From contig MVAQ01000040.1 of assembly GCA_014825775.1 (NCBI GenBank), forward strand, positions 1 through 64,000: a stretch of 64,000 nucleotides of DNA, written 5' to 3'. Both the position numbers and the translations under genes were made by a program. Shown piece by piece: positions 45,499 to 55,856 of this stretch (its first letter is position 1; each line of letters starts with the position of its first letter). The stretch is from Krasilnikovozyma curviuscula (Eukaryota > Basidiomycota > Tremellomycetes > Cystofilobasidiales > Mrakiaceae). The notes under the pieces are model-generated. The model was given only the letters and a program-made list of their open reading frames with translations. It was not told where the DNA came from and searched no databases.

Positions 45499-47650
45499 AT
45501 GGATAATCTCCCAAGAATCCTCCCATATCTGGCGAGACTTTTCCTCATCATGGCTACCATTGCTGTAGCTCAGCAGTCCTCGCCAACCGTCAGCATAGCC
45601 AATGGTACTGTGAAAGGCTTCTCCCTGCCTGAATTTTCTCAAGATGTGTTCCTCGGTATTCCCTACGCCCAAAGTACCGCTGGTCAAAACGTTAGTTTTT
45701 TCTCTTACCTGCTCCCCACTTCTTGTCCGATGTGCCGTCCAGTCGCCGATCTCCGCCATTCATGCAATTAAACATCCCTGTTCTTTCTTGTCCCTAGAGA
45801 CTAAGAGTTCCTCAGTATCTCAATTTTACCTTTGCCAACAATACTTTTGATGCGACTTCTTGGGGCCATACCTGTCCTGGGTTTGGAATCAGTTGGTTCA
45901 ACTCTCCATTTTGAGATCTTCTTCTACCAGTGCTGATCCTGGTCCGTGTTGTCCATTAGGCTCTACTCCCAATGCATCTTATGGTCAGAATTATGTCCCA
46001 GGTGAAGACTGTCTCAACATCCAAATCATCAGACCTTCCGGAGTTACCAACACCTCTGGTCTACCAATTCTTTTTTGGATGTGAGTGGAGGCAGCGTTTC
46101 CCCTTCCCATACAGAAGACTGAAAGATGTTACTTTCTATCAAAGATTCGGTGGAGGCCTCGTTCAAGGGACGGCTCAGGATCCAAGATATAACGGCAGCT
46201 ACATCGTTCAACGCTCCGTCGCGCAAGGCCAGCCAATCATCTTCGCTTCCATCAATTACCGTCTTTCAGCCTTCGGCTTCCCCGCTGGTCAAGAAGCACT
46301 TTCTACAGGAAATCTTAACCTTGGGTTGAGAGATCAACGTCAAGCTCTTCAATGGGTTCAGGAGAACATCAAACAGTTTGGTGGTGATCCAGCTAAGGTA
46401 GTGATCTGGGGTCAATCTGCGGGTGGTATATCTGTTACGCAGCAATTAGCAGCATATGGTGGTAGGAATGATGGATTGTTCAGAGGTGCGATTGTGGATT
46501 CTGGTGAGCTAAAGCGTTGACCGTTTCTTCTGAGGTGCTGGTATCATCTAACCGCTTGTCGCCAGGTTTCTTCTCTCAACAAAACTCTACTTTGTCCTCT
46601 CAAGCTGCAACTTGGAATACTTGTCAGCTCTCTCTCTTCTACCTCTTCTCTCCACTTCTTATAACTAAAGTTCTTTGCTTCCGGAAGTCGTCAACGCATC
46701 TGGATGTCTCAACCATACCTCCCAGCTGACTTGTCTAAGAGAGCTCTCGTTCAAAAATTTTAGTGCTGCAGCGGCAAGCTATAGTCCATCGCCCATTCCA
46801 GACGGTGACTTTGTACTTGGAACAATGTGGAATCAGTATTCAAAAGGAGCAGTTGCGAATGTCCCCCTGATCGCAGGGGCCAACCGGGACGAAGCCACTT
46901 GTGAGTGAATTTACATCTACTTCGCTTGTTTGAGGTAAATCTAACAAGTTGCTGTACCCCAGCTGGTATCGGAGCTCCGGTTGGAAGCAACGATATCGCA
47001 ACTTTGAGGAGAGCAATGGCTGCAGGTCTCTCTCAGCTGAGTCCATCCAACGCTACACTTGACAAGATCCTCACATTATATCCGGACCAACCTTATCTAG
47101 GGTGTCCTTTCGATACGGGAGATGGAGTGGTATCTACCGGTTTCCAAGACAAACGCTCCAATGCTTTGTGGACAGACTTTGTCCATGCTGGCATTCGCCA
47201 TCTTCTTTCAACTCATGCAGCTGCCGGTAATCCTACGTGGAGCTTCAGGTTCAATCAAGTTCCTCAAAACGGTTCCATTGATGGAGGTGTTGCTCACTTG
47301 TTTGAGATTCCTTACGTGGGTTCCTTTTGTTTTACATCGTAGCTTTCTTTGCTGACCAACTTGAATTTGATTAGATCTATGGTATCACCAATCAGACGGT
47401 GCGAAATCCACTTGGTAACAGGGCTGGAGATCTTGGAACTAGCGAGATGATGCAGACCTTCTGGATCAACTTTGTCAACAACCTCGATCCCAACACTGGT
47501 AACCCAGTTTCACCTCAGTGGCCGTCATACGATATTGGCTATCCTCAAAACCTGGCTGTCTTTAACAACAATACCCACGTCCAGGATGACACGTATCGAA
47601 ATGCTTCGATTTCTTTCCTGCAAGCTCTTGCTAGCGGAAGTATTATATAA
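45499..47650 (+). CDS. Secreted type-B carboxylesterase/lipase
   Basis: Alpha/beta-hydrolase of the type-B carboxylesterase/lipase family. An N-terminal signal or anchor (ARLFLIMATIAVAQQ) leads into VFLGIPYAQS. Then come YVPGEDCLNIQIIRP, the oxyanion region FGGGLVQGTA (exon join at about 46083/46145), FGGDPAKVVIWGQSAGG with the nucleophile Ser, the acid-containing IAGANRDEAT, and the His in GGVAHLFEIPY. It ends SFLQALASGSII. Several introns must be removed where the raw sequence shows stops, for example the one starting after the CPG codon triplet near 45880. It differs from the esterase at 5964-8267 at most positions, so it is not a recent duplicate. The substrate is unknown. The 3' end is 86 nt from the convergent SDR. 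Confidence 0.87.
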
Positions 47651-47736
47651 AGTTGAGGTAAACAACCTTGTTGGCATATTTAGCTTTCAGCATATCTATT
47701 TAAACTCAATCTCAAATTTTATTTCTGCTTTTCTTC

Positions 47737-48883
47737 TTACCACGCAAGAGTCTCTCCTGTGTAAGTGTAGAATTTTCCGCTATCCTCCGGTTTGGTCTCG
47801 AGAACCAGCTTCATGCTAGTTAAAAGAAACAGATGAGCACTAAAGACTTCCGGCTGGCGCTTCAAACCATCACTTACACAGCATGAACAGCTTCCTTAGT
47901 AGTGATCTTTCCAGGAACTTCAGAGGTCTTGGTCATGTCTGTATCAACATAGCCTGTGAAAGGAACCAATACGAGATTCAGTCTTAAGTGTGCAACTTTG
48001 ATCAGAGAACAACTTAATGCTTACCGGGGTGAATCGTGTTGAAGATGAAACCTTCGGGACCAAGCTCTGCCTTGAGCTTCTGAAAAATGAAGTTTACTGC
48101 TGACTTGGAGACACTGTAAGCCACTGGAAAAAGATAGTGCAAGCTGTGAGTTCATTGTGCGTGCGGATGAGAAGAATGAACCCACTGTAAACGGGGTATT
48201 TTGTATAATCTCCAGCTTGTGATCCAAGGTAGGAAGATATTGCCCAGACCTTTTTTTCTTTACCTGCACGAAGCGCTGGTAAAAGCGCTTCAGTAACAAA
48301 GAGAGCTCCCAACGAGTTTACTTTGAAGGTGTTAACAAGATCCTCGTAAGTCCTGGGAAATCCAGCCAAAGAAAAAGATCTTCAGAAACAATCCATAACT
48401 CGTTCGAATGATAAACATACTCATTCAGAACAGAAACCCCTGGATTGGGATTGATGCCGGCATTGTTGATTAGAAAGTCGATACCATGCAACTTGACGAT
48501 TGGCACAGAAGCAGCAGCAATGCCGACAGCCTGATAAACCATAATCAGAGTTTATCACATCTGCTTCTCCTCTCTACAAAATAGAGATCAGAATTGCCTA
48601 CCATAATGCTCTCTTGGGTGCTGATGTCTAGTTCCAGCACGGTTAGTCTTTCATCACAATCCTTTGCAAGTTCTTGAAGATCGGTTGCAGCTTTTGGGTT
48701 TCTAGCTGTTGCAATGACATGATTTGAGGTGGAATGAGCGAGAATTTCTTTTACAAATTGAAGGCCGATGCCCTTGTTGGCTCCTGGGAAGTTCATAGCA
48801 AGTTAGCAATTGAGCGACAGTCTGGAAATCGAAAACAAGCAGCGCGACCAACCAGTAATAAAGTATACCTTAGCGACAGACAT
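47737..48883 (-). CDS. Short-chain dehydrogenase/reductase (classical SDR)
   Basis: NAD(P)-dependent oxidoreductase of unknown substrate. The minus-strand ATG is at 48883-48881 (MSVAKVYFITG), spliced to ANKGIGLQFVKEILA to complete the TGxxxGIG loop. DFLINNAGINPNPG follows. The active site is SSYLGSQAGDYTKYPVYMAY then SVSKSAVNFIF (Ser, Tyr and Lys all present). IHPGYVDTDMT is the usual post-catalytic segment. The final exon gives KPEDSGKFYTYTGETLAW and TAA at 47739-47737. Like the SDR at 26641-27960, it has the C-terminal P-E-D-(S/T)-G-K-F pattern, so the two belong to one SDR subgroup. Confidence 0.88.
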
Positions 48884-50148
48884 TGTTAGGCGAGGTTGAA
48901 GTAAAAGTGTTGGAGAGCTATAATGAAGAGTTGATAGCGAAAAGAACTGAAGATGTACCTATAATTTATACTCGCAAAAAAGGGCTTGTTGACAAAGCTG
49001 TTCGCTTTGCGGTGTTGCGAAATTCCGCGACGCCACCGACATTGATAATCAATCGCTTATCAACCCGGAGGGCTGATACACCTATTTTTGAAAGTGCATA
49101 AAGCTAGCTCTTCATCAAGTTGTACAAGTCTGAACAGCTGAAGTGGTGGAAAAGATTATAGAAACCAGCTCGCCCACCCTTGAACCTTCCATAGAGAAGA
49201 AAATCGAAAAGACTTCGTCTTTACTTCCACATGGAAGACAAAGGTTAGAGCTTCAGCATCAAAAAAATTTTGAGGTTCACCAGTGTCATGATTTGAAGTT
49301 ACTCAAGGAAGGGTTCTCAAATAGTAAACAACACGAGATGGCAGGCAACAAACTTAAACCAAAAATTGAAGAGGTTGCTATCATTCAACCGTATTTAGCC
49401 ATGGCTGGCAGTGTCATGTTATTACCATGTAGCTTCAACTTTGACACGACAAAGGAATGATTTATCAAAGATGGCTAGTGTGGTGGAAAGTCCAAACGCC
49501 GAAATACAGCGCGCAGTTTGAGTTGCACTCGCTCCAGGTTAGTTTTGTGGAGCTGCAAATATTGACTGGGAAGGTGATTAGAGGTTGACTGGTCAACCAA
49601 ATTTCTTAGATCTCAGTAGCTCATAGTCATTCTCTTCAGCAGTAAGTCTTTGGTATAAGGAAAGCGACAAGTTTTCTCTGAGAACATCACCCAGACAGCT
49701 AAACCCTTACAGGCTTAGATCTCTCTTCCATGTGTGCTATAATAATATCCTTGGAAAGACTCCCACCTTTAGTTTCAAGGGATGGAAGGTCATTACACTT
49801 CACTTGAGTGACGGAGAGTCTGAGTAACTCTAATTGAGTTGTCTGAGATGGCAACCGACTTTGCGGCGTCGAACCTGGTGGGGCTGAAACCTTAAGGCAA
49901 TAAGGTTCTGACGCAGGCAAGCACAAGCATAATTAATTCTCTGTCCTGGTAAATACTATATAGAAACTATCAGACATTCTCAATCGATATTCTTCAAGAC
50001 GAATAAGGTTCTGCACAGTTCGGAAGGGGATACATCAAGCCTTCACCAATACATTCTCTTCAAACCTACAATCCATTCGCTTTTCCCCAGAACTTCTTAA
50101 CCTCCATCTTCCTGTTCACCAATATACTTATCTAAACAGATCTACAAT
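48884..50148. other. Divergent intergenic region, SDR / GT90-like gene
   Basis: About 1.26 kb between divergent start codons, the largest unexplained stretch of the window. Two + strand open frames (about 48886-49101, 72 codons, and 49143-49460, 105 codons, Lys/Glu-rich and starting VEKIIETSSPTLEPSIEKK) lie end to end. I recognise neither, and no intron pattern joins them convincingly. The last 150 nt before 50149 are a C/A-rich leader. Confidence 0.35.
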
Positions 50149-53075
50149 ATGGTGCAGTCAGTAGGGGAAAAGAGTATGTCCATCACTGCAGAACTTCTCT
50201 CGCCTGATCAGCTCGAGGATCAGGTTATGAAGAAAACCAAACGACGACCGTCGGTCGTTGTAAGAGAAACATCTCGACGATTGTTTTTCCCAATCTGGCC
50301 AAAGGGGATCGAAACTCTTTGCTTCTTGATACTGGGGATTCTAGCCGTATCACGAGTGGTGTGCTTCACTTTTGGAATGGAAGCAACGAAGACTGGAACG
50401 AAGAGAAGACATTCGCTTTCTAGCTATAGCTACATCGCTCCCACACAAAGTCGAAAGTCCAGTATTTATTCAGCATATCTCTCCAAACCATCGCCGGTCG
50501 TCTTCGAAGGAACAACTTCTCGCGGTGTGCCCAAGCGGCAGAAACTACCTTCATCTTCATCCACCATTGACCCAATCGACCTCTTGCTGGCTCAAAAGGT
50601 CCTACAAGTGGAGAAGACCAACTTCAAAACTTCTCTCACAGGTTTGGCGAATAACAAACACTCCGATGACGGTCTTGTCTACATCGATGTAGATCAAAGT
50701 GGGAAATCTCGCCATGTCATCTTCGACCTGATCGCAAATGTGAGCTTTTGCCAGTTTCTGCTTTCAATAATAACCTTGTTGATATCCTCAAAATTTCTCC
50801 AAAGGCCACCGAAGAACATCAACTCCTCTCCTACTCCACTCCTAAGCATGTGAGATCTTTCGGTATTTTTTCACTGGGAGAGATTTTGGGTTTGCATGCT
50901 AATATGAATATGGGTTTCGCAGCTTCATGACGCGGCGGCTGTGTACGAAAACACTTTTAAACGTCCTCTGCCAAAGAGTTAGTAGCTTCCGTTCTAAAAT
51001 CTATTGGGATTCTATCAACGGCGGCATTCTGAACTAACATGTTTGCTCGTAAAAGACTACGGCCACTTGGGCCCGACATATCCGGCCCCTCCGTCAGCAC
51101 TCCTCCCTTTTTATGCTGTCCCGTCAGAAACGCTTCAGCAAGATCAATACAACTTTGAGTCTTTTCCATTCTCTGAAGAAGACAAGAGGGAAAATGTCTT
51201 CATACTCGTCGTTTCGGATCACAAAATGACTGCGGAGTATCCTTTCGGGGAAGATGTCGTAAGAGAGCGGGCCGAGAGGTTGATTGAGAACATGAGAGAG
51301 TACGAAGCACTAGTGGATGATCTGAGAATAGCGATTGACATCACTGTAAGTCCATATTAGGTTGCAGAGTGCTGCATCAAGGTGCTGATGCTCGTTATCG
51401 CCATTCGTAGGGCGAGAGTTTCCCACAGGTAACCCCTTTCCAAGTTAATGAAAAGAGGTTAGAGTTAGCGTTATCCAAACAACGTAAGCGCTTGAATTTA
51501 TCATCCTTTCTTGAGATTTGCCCTTGGCTCACTTGTTGTTGTTTTTTTTTGTTTGTTTCTGAAGACGAAGAAGACCAAAATCCATCCGCAGAATTCACAG
51601 ACGATTCACTAAACCAAGTGTGTGACCCACTCTCCTTGTTCAATCAACCACCAATTCCTCCGGTAGAAGGAGAAGAGACTCAGATCGCAGAATTGGACGG
51701 TAAGCCGAAGTCGCTGTGTTTTGAAATCAGATGACAATGCTGATGGCGTGTTTCTCACTTTCAAACAGCGCCTGACTACATCCATCTGGCTAAACCAGCG
51801 AGTGACTTCTGCAATCACCCTTCTCTTATCAATATGAACCCAACGTTATCATTCCTTGCGAACCATGCCCCATCTTTTCTCTTGCAGAAACGCACCCTCC
51901 GCCCAGTCCCCATTCTCACCCCTTGGAAACTCTCAATATCATCCAACATTTTATCACCACTGATCGCTCTGTCCAACCAAAACCCTGACCTACGTGCTGA
52001 AAAGGCGAGGAAGGTCTTACCATGGCGGAAGAAATTCGGTGCGCGAATGGCACAGTGGAGGGGAGAAGCAGTCGAGTTTCAGAACCCGCGTAATGGCAGT
52101 GACAATGGGAACTCGAGAAGCTGGTTCAGCTTGAGCCCGAAATATGCTCACGAGAATACGAAGTGGAGATTGAACCTGTTGAAAGTGCTACCGCTACCGA
52201 AGGCAATGCCTCTGATCATCGTTCCTGATTTCGGTCCTGAAGGTACGTTCATTTTAGTACGCTATGATAGCACGTTCTGACCCGTATTGACTACCTACAG
52301 AGGGGTTCCAGTTGGAAGGAACGGTATGCCTTTACACCCTCTTTCTAAAACAGACAGTATGCTGATTTTTATCATTTCCTTCATCAGACACCGAATCTCT
52401 TCGATGAGATGGGTGTTTTAGATGTAGCTTTGAATAGTTCTCCAGAGTGTGAAGGGTGGGAAGGTTGCGAGCATTTGGTAGGTGACATTCATCAGTAAAT
52501 TCTCCGTGATAACCAGATCGCTAATCTGAGCTGTTCAACCATTCCATAGAAATCCAATATTGTTGTTAAACACAACAAGAAATGGACGAGTAATGAAGAG
52601 AAGTTTGTCCTAGTGGTAGAAGATGAGTCGTAAGTTGTTGCTGATGTTTCCAAATACCGGATCTGTCCTCATCCTGATTTCAACTTCTTGTTTTCTTTCC
52701 CAGCCCACGAGAAATCTTCCTCGGAGAGTCAGTTGTGATGCACGTTGGTATTGCTCAGCAACCATGGATGGAAAAAGCAGTTCCTTGGCTCCACTACGTG
52801 CCGGTCCAGGTTGACTTTTCGGATCTGCCGTCAATAATGATGTGGGTGACAAGCTTCATTTTGACTTTGAATTAGAATTAACACAGCACTAAAATATACT
52901 TTTCAAAAACTGCTTCCTACGCAGGTTCTTCCGAAAATACCCCTCGTTGGCTCATGACATTGCTGTTCAGGGGCGTGAGTTCGCTGAGCAGCATCTCAAC
53001 CTCGCGCAGCAAAAGAAGGAGTTTCTAGGCATTCTTCTAGAGTATGCGAGGATATGGAACGGCGACTCATCGTAA
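50149..53075 (+). CDS. GT90/CAP10-like Golgi protein (divergent)
   Basis: Probably a type II Golgi membrane glycosyltransferase-like protein of the CAP10 (GT90) family, which includes Cryptococcus capsule and cell-wall xylosyltransferases. After a basic N-terminus there is one membrane helix (ETLCFLILGILAVSRVVCF, about residues 48-66). The lumenal part has HLHDAAAVYENTFKRPLPKNY, like the family's opening, and a C-terminal block PWLHYVPVQVDFSDLPSI then LAHDIAVQGREFAEQHL and LLEYARIWNGD, which is the strongest match. The central segment, where I expect a GWSxR-type sugar-nucleotide motif, instead reads EKFVLVVEDESPREIFLGES and is poorly conserved. Eight or more introns. I am fairly sure of the family from the C-terminal block, less sure that it is catalytically active. 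Confidence 0.65.
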
Positions 53076-53279
53076 AAAGTAACAGCCTTGTGCTGTGTCA
53101 ATCTGTATTGTACTGTAGATATTGTTTTGTAGCTGAAGACACGACTTTGATGACAGACGCTACAATCAGAAATGCAAGAATGCTTCAACAAGACCAAGCT
53201 GTAACTAGATCCGGAAACCTTGCCGCAGAGGTAAAGATCCAACAGGTGTAATTTGAAGACAAGCGTCCGACTACAATAT

Positions 53280-54343
53280 CTACCAGGCCCATGTTGAGGT
53301 CAGGCCATTTCCTATTGACTTTCTTCCGAGCCTCTCATACCCCGACCACTTGATCTTCGACAGCGCCTTAATTTTCTGCTCATGCTGCTTCTCTTCTACC
53401 GTTTTACCTTCACGGAGGATCATCCAGAGTTTCGAGTGCTTGTGCGTCATAACGCCAGCTCTACCTCGTCCCATCACTTTGAGTTCCTTGTTCATACCAG
53501 ACTTGGTGACCCATGATTCACCTTGAAGCAAAAGTCGCGAAGAAGTCAGTAAACTATGCTCCGCCAGCGTGAAAGCCAGTAGTGCAGAGAAGCTCAATGA
53601 CACTCACCAACTATCAGTCTGTTCTTATCTAACCCTTTTGCAATGGCATCTTCTTTTGCAGCCTTCAAGGTTTCTATCACAGCACCGGCATGCTGCTTCT
53701 TGGAGAATTCCAGTTGTAGCAACGCCTCGTCGACAGGTTTTTTGCTTATCTGTTTGCTGAGCCACCGGAACTTCAGTGGAGAGTGATTTTTTTGCTCCGG
53801 AGTATTCGCTTGGTGCTGATTGAGGAATAGAAGTAGCGTCAGCGGCAGGAAGACCTCTGATAGAAAAAAAGAAAGACGACCATACCTGAACCCAGACTCC
53901 GTCAACTCGACATCTCCTCTCCAGTCTTGTTAACTTCTTTTCCTTCCTTTCCTTTTTCTTTGGTGCTGGTAAGGAGGAATCCGTGTACAAAGGCAGACCG
54001 TATTCTGTGAGGTGGGAAGAATGTCGAACAGAACCAGGAAGAGCAGCGAACGCCGACCTTTGGACACACCACGACGGGAAGTTAGCACCAACATAAGTGG
54101 CTTTTGAACATGCAAAAGAGATAGATATTCACCTAGAGCCGGAAGCAATGCTTGATTCTGTGCCCACTCGCAGAGTTTGAGCTGCGAGGCGACCTGAAAA
54201 AAAAAAAGCATTTAGATCAGGGAAAATGGTATCAATCAGCTCAAAGGCACCACCAATGGCATTGAAATATCAAAGTACTCACATAGAGGGCTGAAGGTCG
54301 AAGGGCGCATAGTAAGGGGCCAACAGATGTTTTTCGACACCAT
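53280..54343 (-). CDS. Mitochondrial large-subunit ribosomal protein uL22m
   Basis: Component of the mitochondrial ribosome, near the polypeptide exit tunnel. The minus-strand ATG at 54343 or 54310 begins an Arg/Ser/Ala-rich, acid-poor presequence (MRPSTFSPLCRLAAQTLRV), as expected for mitochondrial import. The uL22 core reads PLKFRWLSKQISKKPVDEAL, then LQLEFSKKQHAGAVIETLKA, followed by KGLDKNRLIVGESWVTK and the basic GRGRAGVMTHKHSKLWMILR. It ends GNGLTSTWAW with TAG at 53282-53280. Several introns. It is divergent from the SKI8-like gene, with only 96 nt between the start codons. The second ATG (54310) may be the real start because its sequence is the better presequence. Confidence 0.85.
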
Positions 54344-54439
54344 AGAGAAATGGGGTTTGAGAGCAGTTCGTACGTTAGCGCTCAGCGGTCATCCTAATAT
54401 CCCGATACTTCTTTGCTCAATTAAGAAATTCTCGCTCAC

Positions 54440-55791
54440 ATGGTAAGATTTCAGGTCTTGGTTTGAAAATTTCATTTTACAAGCCGATAATCCTTTCCTG
54501 TTCCAGTCGTTCCTCTCGAACGTTGAATCAGATCCAGCTCAAGGAGGCCACGACTCTAGCATCTGGGGCATTGACTGGACCATCAACGATGAGATATTGT
54601 CAATAGGAGCTGATGGGCTGTTGAAGGTGTGGGACCAGGAAGCAAATCTCAAATGGACGTCCAAACCACCACCGAAATCGCTCTCAGTCGTCTCCTTGTC
54701 GACCTCACGCTCAGGATCACTAGCATTGACAAACACCGTTGATGGAAATGCTACTCTCTACTCTATGAAAAATCAGAGTGTCGTTGGTGGTGGTGCTTCA
54801 TCCTCGAAACTTCCGGCAAGTAAAGGTCTCTGGTGCTCGGCTTTACATCCTAGCGGAACAATCTGGGCTGGAGCTGGTGAAGGATCGGTGGTCAAAGTTA
54901 TATCATCAGGAGTGGATGCTGAGGGTAGACCGTCGGAAGCTGGAGATGTCTTTGGTGACACGAAGGCTCAGCTTGACTATGGAAAGAAGGACTTTGTAAT
55001 GTGTGTCAGATATGTGAGTAGACATTCAGCTCTCTTGTATTCACATTTCTAAGCTGGTGGCTTGCCGCGGTTCAGAGTCCGGACGGTTCGTCACTCGCTA
55101 TGTCCACACAGTCCGGCGACATCAACATCTTTGACGTTGCTAGCGGGAAACTGGCAACGAAATTCTCAGCAAGTCATAAATCTGCGGTGCGAACACTGTC
55201 TTGGTCAATAGACTCGCAGTATCTTTTTTCTGGGTCGGATGGTAAGTTGCCTTTTCTTTAAGTCTGAGAGTGCCAACCTGATGCGTTTCCGCAGATTCGA
55301 GGATCGTCCTGCATGATGTCAAAACCGGTGGAGAAAAGGCTAGTCATGGTGAGCCTCCATCTCTTATACTATCTCGATGTTGACCAACTCACGCTCACCA
55401 CTTTTTTCTTTTCATAGGTGCACAAGCTATCGCGTCTCTCAGCGGTCATTCAAGCTGGGTCTTATCACTTGCAGCGTCACCCGACTTTCGTCTGTTAGCA
55501 TCAGGTTCAGCAGACAAAACCATTAAATTGTGGGATTTGAGAGAAAGAAGTTGTACATCTACTTTGGCTGAACCTTCGGAAATATGGAGTTTAAGCTGGA
55601 GGCCGTTAGAAGCTGATCAATCGCAGGTAGGCAAGCAGTTCGTCAGTGGTGGGGACGACAAGACGGTCAGGTAAGTCGTTAAATTAAATTTAAACCTCTG
55701 AGCCCTTTCCGTACGTTAGTCTCACATATTCGTTTTGTGTACCTTTGATTTTGCCATTCGCAGATTCTGGCGTGCCGCAGGAAGTGGTTAG
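54440..55791 (+). CDS. SKI8: WD40 protein, SKI8/WDR61-like
   Basis: A beta-propeller scaffold; SKI8 is part of the cytoplasmic Ski complex that feeds mRNA to the exosome and of a meiotic recombination complex. The coding region starts with an ATG (54440-54442) followed directly by a donor GTAAGA; exon 2 begins at 54507 with [22 protein letters not shown]-repeat signatures follow: [72 protein letters not shown] and [19 protein letters not shown], about seven blades in all. [15 protein letters not shown] is the repeat most like SKI8. It could also be a different WD40 protein; the length and repeat order are what point to SKI8/WDR61. It ends at TAG 55789-55791, 65 nt from the convergent VPS41 stop. 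Confidence 0.78.
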
Positions 55792-55856
55792 TGTTGAAAA
55801 GGGTAATAACACAATCTGGGTATAATATATGCGATATCTACTGTGGAGACAGTCAG

